Part shown: in pieces, positions 27,801 through 36,518 of the stretch
How the letters are laid out: each line of letters opens with the position of its first letter
How positions within the stretch are numbered: position 1 is the stretch's first letter
From: Mycobacterium sp. 1465703.0
Lineage (GTDB): Bacteria > Actinomycetota > Actinomycetes > Mycobacteriales > Mycobacteriaceae
NCBI RefSeq assembly: GCF_001672975.1
Contig: NZ_LZKU01000090.1
Coordinates: 1-54,419, forward strand
Direction of reading: 5' to 3'
Length of the DNA: 54,419 nt
Program-made: the position numbers and the translations under genes
Notes under the pieces: model-generated
The model's database searches: none
Seen by the model: only the letters and a program-made list of their open reading frames with translations
What the model was told of the DNA's origin: nothing

Positions 27801-30800
27801 CGCGATGACGATGTCGACCAGCCCGGAGTCGTCTTGTCGTCGAACAAGGACGACAGCATCGGCCTGGATGGACGCGTAACGCCGAACAGTGCCCACCGCC
27901 GAGGGAATGAGCGCACCATCGGTACCGGAGCCGGCAAGCAGCGCGACGCACTGCAGTGCGGCATCGACGGCCGCTGGATGAGCGACGTGTCCCAGGTCGT
28001 CCAGGTGCGAGATCTCCAGGTCGGCACGCACGGCCGCGCTGCCAAGCTGCGCGCGCACAATGCAACGGAACGCGGGTCCGTATACGAGCCCGCGCGCAGC
28101 CAGTGCGTCATACAGGTCGGCGCCGTCGACCGGCAGGGCATTGCTGAGCACGCTGACGTCGACCTTGACGGCGTCAACGGGCGCCTCGACCAGTCTCCCG
28201 GTGCAGTTGACCGTCCACAGGTCGGCGTCGACGTTGCGCGACCGGATCGTGAACCGGCGGGTGGTCGGTTCCACGGTGAACTGGACTACCGGGACCGCAT
28301 GTTTGGCGATGACCAGGGGTGACCGAAACTGTATGGATTCCAACGCCAAATCCTGGCGTCCGGTGCGTGCCGCCGCGGCGCTGAGTGCGGCGTCGAGGTA
28401 GGCGGCGCCCGGCAGGACGACGACACCGTCGACGACATGGTCGGCGAGCCACGGCAGCCGCTCGATCGAGAGCTCCAGCTGCCATTCGTCGACGGCAGCC
28501 TCCGTGCGGGCACCCAGCAGCGGGTACTCGTCGGGACTGCCGAGCCGCTGCCGGCGGATTGTTTCGGGCTCGGTCCACAGGCGCTGCCGCTGCCAGGGAT
28601 AGCGCGGCAATACCACGTGCGGTGTCGCCACCTGCGTCTGGTCGGTCGGGGCCGTCAGACCAGGGCAACGAGAGGTGTCCAGCGCACCCGCCGCATAGAG
28701 CCCCGCGAGTGCTTCCATCACACTGTGCGTATCGTCCTTGTCCCGGCTCAGGGTCGGCATCGCCGCACCGACTTTGCCGGCCCGCAATAATATTTCGCGG
28801 ATGTTGCCCGATAGGACCGGATGTGGGCCGACTTCTAAGAAGATCGACCGGCCCTCGAAGATCATGGTATTGACGGTGTCGGCGAAACGAACCGGCTGTC
28901 TGACATTGTCGCGCCAGTAATTGCCGCCCCAACTGGCGTCCGTCACGCGAGCCGCGGTGACGGTGGAATAGAGCGCCAGTGCGGGAGCCTTCGGGTTGAG
29001 CGCTGCCAATTCCGAGGTGATCTCGGCGAGAATGGGATCCATCAGGTGACTGTGATAGGGGACCTGCACCCGTAATTTCCGGGCGAATACTCCTGCGTGT
29101 TGCAGGCTTTGATCGAGGGTATCCAGGGCCGCATGCGGCCCGGCGAGGGTCACCGCCGTGTGACTGTTGATCGCGGCGATCGACAGGCTGCCGTCGTCGG
29201 GGAGCCATTTGGCTATTTCCGATTCGGACAGTCCGACGGCGAGCATGCCGCCGGTTCCTTCGGTGGTCGCCTGCAGGCGGGCGCGGTGGTAGCTCACCGC
29301 CAGGGCATCATGCAGGCTCAACGCGCCGGAAACGTATGCCGCGGAGACCTCGCCGACGCTGTGGCCGACGACGGCGCTTGGCTGCACTCCGGCCGCGGCG
29401 AGTTCGGCGACCAGCCCGACCTGCACGAGGAAGTTCGCCGGTTGAGCGAACTGCGTCTGCGTTATCCGGGATTCCGATTCGTCGCGAAGCAGCTCGTCGA
29501 TGATCGACCAGCCCGAGATCGGTTGAAATGCCTCATCTATTTCCCGCGCGACCCGTGAAAATGGTCCCTCTGACGACAGCAAGCCGCGACCCATCGCCCA
29601 CCATTGCGGTCCCATTCCGCTGAAAACAAAAACGGGGCGCTGCCCGTCCGCGCCGGTCACGCGTGGCTCCGCGCGGCCCTGCCCGCCGGCGAACTCGCGC
29701 AGCTGGTTGAGCAAATCTTCGCGGTCCGTGAAGGCAAATGCCTTCCGGGTCAGGTGGTGCGCCCGCCGCGTCCACGCGGCCTCAGTGAGCAGATCAAGGT
29801 CCATGTCGGTTGCCACGGCCTCTGCCATCCCCGCGGCTACCGCCCGCGCGGCCGGTTCGGTCCGGCCGGATACCGGCAGCAACTGCAGCGGTCTGGTGCT
29901 TCGCTCTTGGGCAACATCGGGCTTCGGCGCCTCCTCGAGGATGGCGTGCGCATTGGTTCCGCCGTAGCCGAACGAATTGACCGCGACGATCGCTTTGTCG
30001 TAGCCGCCGGGAAATGGCTCGCATTCGGTTGGCACGCGAAGTCGCAAGTCTGCGAACGGAATATTGGGGTTGAGTGTTTCCAGCCACGCTTGGCCGGTGA
30101 TGGTCCGGTGATAGACGCTCAGCGCGGCTTTGATCACCCCGGCGATTCCGGCCGCAGCCTCGGTGTGGCCGATCGCCGCTTTGACCGAACCCACGAGGAG
30201 ATCGGCGGCGCGGTTCTCGACGCATCCGTACGCGTTGCCCAGCGCCTCCATTTCCAGCGGATCGCCGACCGCAGTCCCGGTGCCGTGGGCTTCGACGTAG
30301 CCGATGGCCGCAGGAGCGATCCCTGCCTCGGCGGCAACACGGGTGGCGAGTCTTTCCTGGGATTCGGGATTGGGCACGGTGATGGCGATGGTGCGACCGT
30401 CTTGGTTTGCCCCGGTTCCGCGCACCACCGCATAGATGCGGTCGCGGCTTTCCGTAGCATCCGTCAGGGGGCGAAGCAGCACAACGCCGGCGCCCTCGCC
30501 GCGGCCGTATCCGTCGGCCGACGCGTCGAAGCTCTTCGATCGGCCATCCTGCGCCAGGAAGCGCCCCTTACACATTGAGATGAACGTTTCCGGCTGCAAC
30601 ATCGCGTTGACGCCACCGACCAGGGCCATTTCGCACTCGCCGCGGGCGATCGCCTGCGTTGCCTCATGCAGGGCCACAAGGGAAGACGAGCAGGCAGTGT
30701 CGATAGTCATGCTCGGCCCGAGCAGGTCGAGGGCAAACGATATGCGGTTGGACAGCAGGGTGAACGCCGAGCTGGTGGGAGTGTGAGTGCCGATATAAGG

Positions 30801-31214
30801 GCGCGCGTTCTGCGTAGCGCGCGACATCGCGCTGTCGTTGGTGAAGCCGCCGACATAGACACCGACCGGACGGCCGGCTACGCGGCCGGCCAGCCCCGCA
30901 TCGTCGAGGGCTTCCCAAGCCACTTCGAGCAACAGCCGTTGTTGTGGATCCATGACGGACGCTTCACGGGCGCTGATACCGAAGAAATCGGGATCGAAGT
31001 CCCACAGTGATTCCGTCAGGAAGCCACCGTGTTTGGTATACATCCGGCCGGGAGCGTCGGGGTCCGGGTCGTAGTAATCCTCGATGCGCCAGCGGTCGGC
31101 GGGAACCGGAACAATGCCGTCGCCCTTGTTGACCAGAAACTGCCAGAACTGCTCGGGGCTCGCCACCCCACCCGGGAATCGGCATCCCATACCAACAATC
31201 GCGACTTCTACCAC
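24834..31214 (-). CDS. Type I fully reducing polyketide synthase (KS-AT-DH-ER-KR-ACP)
   Basis: A 2126-residue modular synthase, the size of Mas/Pks2-type mycobacterial enzymes. KS (about 1-430): Cys174 in DTACSSSLVALH, His310 in EAHGTGTAVGDP, His350 in IGHTEAAAG. AT (about 525-820): Ser619 in VVGHSVGEVSAAY. DH (about 895-1165): His926 in LADHVVDGVVVLPG. A structural linker precedes ER (about 1410-1735; VLIHGAAGGMGLAAIQ) and KR (about 1750-1960; VTGGFGAFGLA, Tyr1902 in LSYSAANSALDALA). ACP Ser2063 is in LPDLGLDSLMAV. No thioesterase follows. I chose GTG 31214, which follows a GAGG site and starts just before VEVAIVGMGCRFPGG; the ATG at 31313 would add 33 unlike residues. Confidence 0.95.
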   Translation of the reverse strand: MVEVAIVGMGCRFPGGVASPEQFWQFLVNKGDGIVPVPADRWRIEDYYDPDPDAPGRMYTKHGGFLTESLWDFDPDFFGISAREASVMDPQQRLLLEVAWEALDDAGLAGRVAGRPVGVYVGGFTNDSAMSRATQNARPYIGTHTPTSSAFTLLSNRISFALDLLGPSMTIDTACSSSLVALHEATQAIARGECEMALVGGVNAMLQPETFISMCKGRFLAQDGRSKSFDASADGYGRGEGAGVVLLRPLTDATESRDRIYAVVRGTGANQDGRTIAITVPNPESQERLATRVAAEAGIAPAAIGYVEAHGTGTAVGDPLEMEALGNAYGCVENRAADLLVGSVKAAIGHTEAAAGIAGVIKAALSVYHRTITGQAWLETLNPNIPFADLRLRVPTECEPFPGGYDKAIVAVNSFGYGGTNAHAILEEAPKPDVAQERSTRPLQLLPVSGRTEPAARAVAAGMAEAVATDMDLDLLTEAAWTRRAHHLTRKAFAFTDREDLLNQLREFAGGQGRAEPRVTGADGQRPVFVFSGMGPQWWAMGRGLLSSEGPFSRVAREIDEAFQPISGWSIIDELLRDESESRITQTQFAQPANFLVQVGLVAELAAAGVQPSAVVGHSVGEVSAAYVSGALSLHDALAVSYHRARLQATTEGTGGMLAVGLSESEIAKWLPDDGSLSIAAINSHTAVTLAGPHAALDTLDQSLQHAGVFARKLRVQVPYHSHLMDPILAEITSELAALNPKAPALALYSTVTAARVTDASWGGNYWRDNVRQPVRFADTVNTMIFEGRSIFLEVGPHPVLSGNIREILLRAGKVGAAMPTLSRDKDDTHSVMEALAGLYAAGALDTSRCPGLTAPTDQTQVATPHVVLPRYPWQRQRLWTEPETIRRQRLGSPDEYPLLGARTEAAVDEWQLELSIERLPWLADHVVDGVVVLPGAAYLDAALSAAAARTGRQDLALESIQFRSPLVIAKHAVPVVQFTVEPTTRRFTIRSRNVDADLWTVNCTGRLVEAPVDAVKVDVSVLSNALPVDGADLYDALAARGLVYGPAFRCIVRAQLGSAAVRADLEISHLDDLGHVAHPAAVDAALQCVALLAGSGTDGALIPSAVGTVRRYASIQADAVVLVRRQDDSGLVDIVIADQTGSVAMELGSVEFKPVTPPASVTDQLDRLFYEPVWELADDRDLADAAREAATATSVVVCLGDKVSRRVRAIAAECGNSTLVDVHDPADSGAEGRIRDALLTAMSSAGDDGVRLLVIASPEWTADENTYGLVAIARAAQLAATATNVADSEDQPRLLRGVVVTENAFCLPGDVEGAAMSVAPLVGARRSLANEQPSLQWRLVDVGAGVGDDQVSAELVTSGVFASDIADEVALRHGARWVIRLRANLSEHLAARNEARPLSDPETSFMVEVPASKMLSDLALREVDRVEPGPGQVEVRMDAVSVNYKDPLKVIGLLTDKELAGTYFGKALGLEGGGTVVRVGPGVTDIAPGDKLGVGARGMMRRYITIEPEAGNTTRVVQTWIAEQCCSTLPFFCAQYGLVDLANTQADETVLIHGAAGGMGLAAIQIAKDLGARVIATASTEERRAATLAAGADHAIGSRSVNFVDEVMQLTDGRGVDVVYTSAPGEIGAQNFRVAAEFGRIVDIGKADIYGGGTLDLAPFDRNLSYFAVDMDRMLRYKPAVVRSLTRQAIHRLSDGHFNYLPYTSYPVSRLAEAFETVARSRHVGRVVLNFEEPEPMVRPRIPSFRIAPDANYLVTGGFGAFGLATAKWLVAEGARHLVLLGRRGPATDVARSHISEFEQAGVDVVIETVDVADYDAVLAAITRAHRPATPLRGIFHTAGLTDSRPIFEITPDSLREVFRPKVIGGWNLHRAAEETGAELDAFALYSSVSALVGGAPQLSYSAANSALDALAATRHAQGKPAVAISWGAMGGGGMAEASEEAVRYLALLGFSPVDMDAATLYLRECLVLGIPHAAVMKIDWSEWAMVNGPGTRNPRLVEHIDSAAASRSGVTALQAEILALPEEERPAVLTHILAEQLAMVMGVSSDAIDVLSALPDLGLDSLMAVEFAARIAKTLGVELSVLEFGRAAGLSTIGAQLATQFTGAATPADAASVPSTTVKEAAAL

Positions 31215-32557
31215 GTCTGTATGCCTCGCTGTCTGAAGCTGTTGAGGTCTCGTCGATGAGTCCTCGCGTGAATATCTCGGATGAAAGCCGCAAAGCCGCG
31301 CTTTGCGGCGCAAGTGCCGTCATGCACACGCCATGATTGGCAGTGCGAAAGAATCGCGTCAGGTACCCGTCATGTGTCGTTCCCGGAATGGCTACCCGTC
31401 GGTCAGGGAGCGTGGGACGAGGCCCGGCTGAACGCGGGGCACGGTCGGCTCATAGCTGAGTCGACGACGCGTCGGTGAGATGGGATTACGAGGCAAGCTG
31501 CCTGGCACCTCCGTTGCTAGAGAGCCGTTCCGGTGGGCATCGCGCCGGACGCCGTCGGACACTACCCGAGAGTAAGTTGCGACACAAGAACGCGCTAGTC
31601 AAGCTGCAGCCGTCTCTGACCTCGTACATTCGGACGGGCAGCGATGCAAAAGCTCGTCAGTTCCCGGAACTTGGCCAGCTCCCAGCGGGCAGCAAAACCA
31701 ATATCGTTGCCAGATTGCTTTCCGTACCTAATTTGCTGGCCGCGTGGACGGGTTGCCGCGACATGTCCTAGGCGGGCATTAGCCCGGATGGCGGGAGGTG
31801 CAGCTATCAACCGGCTGCTGAGTTCGAGCGCCGCTCTCTCGCGGCGGGCATCGGGCACCGGGCGCCTGGGTCGCAGGGGCGGGTATTCCTTGTAGCGCAA
31901 CGGATATCGATATTGCCTGTATCGAGATATGTTGGGGTACAACAAACTAGGATCTCGCCGGCGTAATCTCTCAGCACCTTGGTGGGGTCGTCACCGGACT
32001 GGTGGCATCTCTCAACGCACCACCCGCGCCGTCGTCAAGCCGAGTGGCGGCCCTGCGTCGGCTGATCGAAAACGAAGCACCCAAATATATTTCAGTAGCC
32101 GCAGGCCATTGCTGAGGTTCGCGAGGGAATGCGTGGTCCTCAAACCCCTGCGCATAGTGTCATCCTCGGACCGAAACTGGGATCAGCCGAGCATCTCCTG
32201 CCGTGAGCCGGCCCTCACCTCGACGGGTGGGTATTCCCTCTCAACACTGATCAGGCCGGCGCCGCGACGCGCCGCACCTCACCGTTGACCGCCGCCGTGG
32301 GCGAGCGTCCGTCGCGCTCGGCGGCCCGCCTTCTGGTGGGGACCCGACGGGGTGGGGAAACCAGGGTCGTAGCTCGGCAATGCCGTGTCGAACGCCAGCG
32401 CGCACCGATGACCATGCAGCACCATCGCGGCGGGGCAAGCCATGGCGACGATCCGCGTGCGTACACGATGCCGCGATGATCGATGCGGGCGGGCCGGCGC
32501 TCACGATCCGGTGAGGTACGGTCCGGCGAGCGACAACATCACTGAAAGCGAGCCACG
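31215..32557. other. Gene-poor 1.3-kb region upstream of the PKS gene
   Basis: I see no convincing gene here. Open frames on both strands are short, arginine-rich and overlapping, like chance frames in GC-rich DNA. Parts are more AT-rich than the surroundings, especially around 31900-31945 and 32080-32100. One frame without a start codon, 31951-32115 plus, has protein-like composition (54 codons, containing GVVTGLVASLNAPPAPSSS) and may be a decayed gene end. The region must contain the promoters for the PKS operon (minus) and for the DUF1801 gene (plus). Confidence 0.6.
31904..31930. promoter_or_regulatory. AT-rich imperfect inverted repeat, possible operator
   Basis: ATATCGATA and TATCGAGATAT flank a short spacer in the otherwise GC-rich PKS upstream region. 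The left arm contains the self-complementary TATCGATA. The pattern resembles a regulator binding site but lies about 690 bases from the PKS start, so a link to that operon is uncertain. Confidence 0.3.
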
Positions 32558-32938
32558 ATGGCCAACCCTAACGGCGGCGCCGCAGCCAAGTCTCCCGCCG
32601 AACTGATCGACGCCAGGATTGGGGAGTTGGGAGATTGGCGCGGGGAGACGCTCGCTCGGATCAGGCAACTGATCAAGCAGGCGGTCCCCGACGTGGTCGA
32701 GGAGTGGAAGTGGCGGGGCGTTCCGGTGTGGTACCGCGACGGGATGATCTGCACCGGCGAGACCTATAAGAACGTCGTGAAGATGACCTTTTCCAAGGGT
32801 GCGTCGCTGCAGGATCCCGCGAGTCTGTTCAACTCCAGCCTGGACGGCAACACCCGACGCGCAATCGATTTCCACGAGGGCGACCCGATCGACGAGAAGG
32901 CGCTCATTCGCGCCGCGGTCGATCTCAACAGTTCCTAG
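32558..32938 (+). CDS. DUF1801 domain protein
   Basis: A 126-residue protein of the DUF1801 (YdhG/YdeI-like) group. The N-terminal helices ELIDARIGELGDWRGETLARIRQLIKQA precede the hallmark VPDVVEEWKWRGVPVWYRDGMICTGETYKNVVKMTF, in which the family normally has a Glu-x-x-K-W core followed by a hydrophobic strand. The C-terminal NSSLDGNTRRAIDF and ALIRAAVDLN complete the small alpha-beta domain. Some relatives have been called iron chaperones, others bind small molecules; none of this is established here. It starts after an AAAGCGAGCC leader and stands alone, 78 bases before an acyl-CoA dehydrogenase gene. Confidence 0.85.
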   Translation: MANPNGGAAAKSPAELIDARIGELGDWRGETLARIRQLIKQAVPDVVEEWKWRGVPVWYRDGMICTGETYKNVVKMTFSKGASLQDPASLFNSSLDGNTRRAIDFHEGDPIDEKALIRAAVDLNSS

Positions 32939-33016
32939 GCGCCGACCTATACACCGGACAGGCGGTGCTGTACAGTCGCCCAGCACAAGGTCGACGCTCG
33001 AATGAGAGGCCATCCG

Positions 33017-34264
33017 GTGACGTCGGAATCGGTCGAGGAATTTCGGAGCCGGGCCAGGGCGTGGCTGGCCGCGAATATGCCACCACTGGATCCGGCCAAG
33101 GCGGCGCTGCTGGAACGCGATGAGCTGTCGTCGTGGCACCGGGCTCGAGAACTGCAAAAGCTGCTGTGGGAGGGTGGATTCGCCGGGATCTGCTTCCCGC
33201 GCGAGTATGGCGGACTGGGGCTGAGCTACGAATACAAGAAGGCGTTCGACATCGAGTCCCACGCGTACGAGACTCCGCTTCTGCTCAACGTGCCGTCCTT
33301 CGCCATCTGCTGCGCGACGATTCTCGACATGGGCACCGAGGATCAAAAGCGCCAACACATTTCTGCGGCGCTGCGTGGCGAGGAAGTCTTGGTGCAGCTG
33401 CTGTCCGAGCCCAATGGTGGATCGGATCTGGCGGGCGTCATCACCCGTGCCGAACGCCGGGACGGACGGTGGATCATCAACGGCGCCAAGACTTGGAGCA
33501 CGTGGGCTTTTGCCGCCGACTACGGCCTGTGTCTGGCGCGGACCAACTGGAACGTGCCCAAACACGATGGGCTGACGATGTTCCTGGTGCCGCTTGCCCA
33601 CCCCGGTGTCACCATCAGCCGTATCCAGCAGGTCAACGGCTCCATTGAATTCTGTGAAGAGTTCTTCGACGACGTCGACGTGGGCGACGACGCTGTCGTC
33701 GGGGAACCGGGCAAGGGCTGGGACGTCGCATCGCGGCAGCTCTACCACGAGCGGCGCACCATGGGCGACGGGTCCGAGTACACCAGCGGACCGGGAATCG
33801 CTGAGGCGCACGACGTTTCCGTCGACCTGGTGTCGCTGCTGGAAAAGACGAATCAGGCTGGCAATCAACGACTTCAGGAAGTGGTTGGCCGGGCGCTGGT
33901 GCACCGCGCCGTGCATGGACAACTCAGTGAGCACGTCTTCCACGCCGTGGCCAGCGGATCCCTGCCGCCCGCAGCGGGTTCGATCATCCGGCTCTACATG
34001 GCAGAGGTGCACGATGTCGAAACCGACACCGCGCTGGCCGTGGCGGGCCCGGCGGGCGTCGTCGACGACGAACGCGGACTGCTTGACATCGGAACGCGCT
34101 ATCTGGGCCGTCAGACTGCAAGCATCGGCGGCGGTACCACCGAGATGGCGCGCAATGTGATCGGTGAGCGGGTGCTGAACTTCCCCCGTGAGCGCGCCGA
34201 CGACCGCGGTGTGCCGTTCAACCAGGTGAGACGGGGCAAAAGCACGGGGGGCGAACGGCATTGA
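33017..34264 (+). CDS. Acyl-CoA dehydrogenase
   Basis: A 415-residue acyl-CoA dehydrogenase. The N-terminal helical domain contains LWEGGFAGICFPREYGGLGLSYE; the middle domain holds VQLLSEPNGGSDLAGV and INGAKTWSTWAFAADYGLCLART (FAD and acyl contacts); the C-terminal part ends with RYLGRQTASIGGGTTEMARNVIGERVL, the conserved FAD-binding tail. It is of the FadE type that acts on branched or steroid-derived CoA esters, but the substrate is not determinable. I prefer GTG 33017, seven bases after AGAGG, over the ATG at 33002. The stop overlaps the next gene by 4 bases. Confidence 0.9.
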   Translation: MTSESVEEFRSRARAWLAANMPPLDPAKAALLERDELSSWHRARELQKLLWEGGFAGICFPREYGGLGLSYEYKKAFDIESHAYETPLLLNVPSFAICCATILDMGTEDQKRQHISAALRGEEVLVQLLSEPNGGSDLAGVITRAERRDGRWIINGAKTWSTWAFAADYGLCLARTNWNVPKHDGLTMFLVPLAHPGVTISRIQQVNGSIEFCEEFFDDVDVGDDAVVGEPGKGWDVASRQLYHERRTMGDGSEYTSGPGIAEAHDVSVDLVSLLEKTNQAGNQRLQEVVGRALVHRAVHGQLSEHVFHAVASGSLPPAAGSIIRLYMAEVHDVETDTALAVAGPAGVVDDERGLLDIGTRYLGRQTASIGGGTTEMARNVIGERVLNFPRERADDRGVPFNQVRRGKSTGGERH

Positions 34265-35127
34265 GCGACCGACTTCGCGACATCCGCGAGCTGGCGGGCG
34301 ACTCCGACGCCTACCGCGACGAACTGTACCGGCGCTGGACCGGCCTGCTCAGCTACCGCTACATCGGTCGCAAACACTCGGCGATGAACCTCGGGGAGAG
34401 CGACGACACCGTCACCATCCGTCGCGATATGCGCAACGAAGCGGGCGGAATCATGGTGGCGCCGTTGGCCATTTCCTCCCCGGAGGGCTGCCAGACCGAT
34501 ATGGTTGCCGTACCGAATCCGGTTATCGCGTCGGTGCAGATAGTCGACCCCGGTTACGACGTCGCCAGGATCGAGATCGTCGGGTCGGGCATTGTGCACC
34601 AGGGGCGCACCATGGGTTACGGTCGCTGCACGATCGTCGACGCCGACAACCCCGACCGCGTCATCGCCTTCAACGAGGGGCAGGGCGCCATTATCGGTAT
34701 TCCGCCGGAAGGCCTTGACAGGATGGATGTTTCGGGCACCGAGCTAGTGGTCGAGGACTCGCCGGACCTGCCTCCGCTGTGGCAGGCCTTCGGTGCCAGC
34801 CTGCGCGGCGACGGCCACTGGATCCTGCCCGAGCTGAGCACCGAACTCGCGTCGCCGGATGCCGCGCTGCACATCGGACCACAGCACGTGGTCCTCGAGA
34901 CCGCGGCGATCGATCTCGCCGCTCAGGTCGCCGGGACCAAGAAGCTGCAGGTGGTCAGTTGGCATGTGATGTTCATGTCGCGCGGCAAGGTGGGGCCCTT
35001 CCGGGTGGAGGGCACCGCGCATCCGGGCGGACCCGGCCGCGTCGGCGTGCGCATGCTGCTACATGACGAGGGAAACGCCGATAAGGCGGTCACCTCCGCC
35101 GCGGCCGTGTTCGACATCGTCGGCTAA
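34261..35127 (+). CDS. Hotdog-fold (thioesterase-like) protein
   Basis: A 288-residue protein read from a TTG that overlaps the stop of the acyl-CoA dehydrogenase gene by 4 bases. Two hotdog-like sections are apparent: about 60-155 (GGIMVAPLAISSPEGCQTD, then GYDVARIEIVGSGIVHQGRTMGYGRCTIVD) and about 200-285 (HVVLETAAIDLAAQVAGTKKLQVVSWHVMFMSRGKVGPFRVEG). The PaaI-type pattern suggests a CoA thioester hydrolase or binding protein serving the preceding dehydrogenase. Catalytic residues are not obvious, and the early tail RELAGDSDAYRDELYRRWTG is helical. Family assignment is by pattern only. Confidence 0.65.
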   Translation: MSDRLRDIRELAGDSDAYRDELYRRWTGLLSYRYIGRKHSAMNLGESDDTVTIRRDMRNEAGGIMVAPLAISSPEGCQTDMVAVPNPVIASVQIVDPGYDVARIEIVGSGIVHQGRTMGYGRCTIVDADNPDRVIAFNEGQGAIIGIPPEGLDRMDVSGTELVVEDSPDLPPLWQAFGASLRGDGHWILPELSTELASPDAALHIGPQHVVLETAAIDLAAQVAGTKKLQVVSWHVMFMSRGKVGPFRVEGTAHPGGPGRVGVRMLLHDEGNADKAVTSAAAVFDIVG

Positions 35128-35233
35128 GCCGTCCGAGCCGGCGCGACTTGGTATGCCGGGCTGGTGACTTACGGCACTAGCCAGTCGTCGGCCTCGCATA
35201 CAAGCTCAAAAGCGCGCGAGGAAGGAGAATTCG

Positions 35234-35602
35234 ATGATCGAGGTGCTGTCGGACATGCCGGACGGCGTGACTGGAATCCGCGTGTCGGGCCGGCTGCGAG
35301 GTGATGAACTGCGCGAGATCAAGCCCGCCCTTGGGGAAGCGCTGAAGGCCGGTGAAATAAGAATCGTCGAGGTCATCGCATCCGACTACGAGGGCTTCGG
35401 GCGTGGTGGTTTGGTCGAAGACCTCAAGCTGGGCTTGGGCACTGTCCTGCCGCATCATTCGGCTTTCAAGCGAATCGCGGTCGTGTCGGACAAGGAGTGG
35501 GTGGCCCATACCCTGCACGCGCTGTCGTGGATGGTCCCGGGCGAGCTCGCGGTGTTCGGCCTCGACGAGCTGGAGCGCGCCAAAGAGTGGGCGGCCGGCT
35601 GA
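35234..35602 (+). CDS. SpoIIAA-like (STAS/SEC14-type) protein
   Basis: A 122-residue protein with the pattern of the SpoIIAA-like family: N-terminal strand VLSDMPDGVTGIRVSGRLRGDELREI, central IRIVEVIASDYEGFGRGGLVEDLKLG, then HHSAFKRIAVVSDKEWVAHTLHALSWMVPGELAVFGLDELERAKEWA. The single alternating alpha/beta domain has no membrane or signal segment. Such proteins often occur near stress or lipid genes, and their role is unknown. It has its own AAGGAGAA ribosome site and lies 106 bases after the hotdog gene and 133 before fabG3. Confidence 0.82.
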   Translation: MIEVLSDMPDGVTGIRVSGRLRGDELREIKPALGEALKAGEIRIVEVIASDYEGFGRGGLVEDLKLGLGTVLPHHSAFKRIAVVSDKEWVAHTLHALSWMVPGELAVFGLDELERAKEWAAG

Positions 35603-35735
35603 GGGGCGTGCGCACGCTCTTGACCTGACCCTGGTCATACATCACGGCGTATCTGTATGGTGCCGATATGCGCCATGCCTGCATGCTCGACTAACGCGGA
35701 TCGTTGTGGCGCACCGACACGACAGGAGAAACGCA

Positions 35736-36518
35736 GTGGCAGAACGGTTGGCCGGGAAGGTCGCCCTCGTCAGCGGCGGAGCTCGGGGGATGGGCGCATC
35801 GCACGTGCGATCGCTGGTCGCCGAGGGAGCCAAGGTGGTCTTCGGTGACATCCTCGACGACGAAGGCAAGGCGGTGGCGGCCGAGGTCGGCGACACCGTC
35901 CGTTATCTGCACCTCGACGTGACGAAGCCGGAAGATTGGGATGCCGCGGTAGCGACCGCCCTCAACGAGTTCGGCCGCATCGACGTCTTGGTCAACAACG
36001 CCGGCATCATCAACATCGGCACCTTGGAGGACTACGCGCTCTCGGAGTGGCAGCGGATCCTCGACATCAATTTGACCGGCGTCTTTCTCGGTATCCGCGC
36101 TGTGGTGAAGCCGATGAAGGAAGCGGGCCGGGGATCGATCATCAACATCTCGTCGATCGAAGGCATGGCCGGCACCATCGCTTGCCACGGCTACACCGCA
36201 ACGAAATTCGCCGTCCGGGGACTGACCAAGTCGGCCGCACTCGAACTGGGGCCCAGCGGAATTCGAGTCAACTCGATTCATCCCGGTCTCATCAAGACTC
36301 CGATGACCGAATGGGTCCCCGAAGACATCTTCCAGAGCGCGTTGGGCCGGGCCGCCGAACCCAAGGAAGTCTCCAACCTCGTGGTCTATCTGGCCAGCGA
36401 TGAGTCCAGCTACTCCACCGGTTCGGAGTTCGTCGTCGACGGCGGCACCACCGCCGGCCTGGGACACAAGGACTTCTCCACCGTTCAGACCGACGAACAG
36501 CCGGACTGGGTTACCTAG
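35736..36518 (+). CDS. fabG3: FabG3-like 3-alpha/20-beta-hydroxysteroid dehydrogenase (SDR)
   Basis: A 260-residue classic SDR strongly resembling Mycobacterium tuberculosis Rv2002 (FabG3), including length. The NAD motif [11 protein letters not shown] starts at residue 13, NNAG is at 87-90, and the catalytic triad is Ser140, Tyr153 and Lys157 in [10 protein letters not shown] and [12 protein letters not shown], with the same numbering as Rv2002. The enzyme uses NADH to reduce steroid carbonyls. GTG 35736 follows AGGAGAA; the frame open back to 35403 is not coding. Its 3' end overlaps the convergent mmpL gene by 8 bases. Confidence 0.93.
   Translation: MAERLAGKVALVSGGARGMGASHVRSLVAEGAKVVFGDILDDEGKAVAAEVGDTVRYLHLDVTKPEDWDAAVATALNEFGRIDVLVNNAGIINIGTLEDYALSEWQRILDINLTGVFLGIRAVVKPMKEAGRGSIINISSIEGMAGTIACHGYTATKFAVRGLTKSAALELGPSGIRVNSIHPGLIKTPMTEWVPEDIFQSALGRAAEPKEVSNLVVYLASDESSYSTGSEFVVDGGTTAGLGHKDFSTVQTDEQPDWVT

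Noticed and set aside
31215..31313. N-terminal extension of the PKS to ATG 31313
   Set aside because: The 33 extra residues are Arg/Gln-rich, without similarity to KS starts; GTG 31214 has a ribosome site and starts at the conserved KS beginning.
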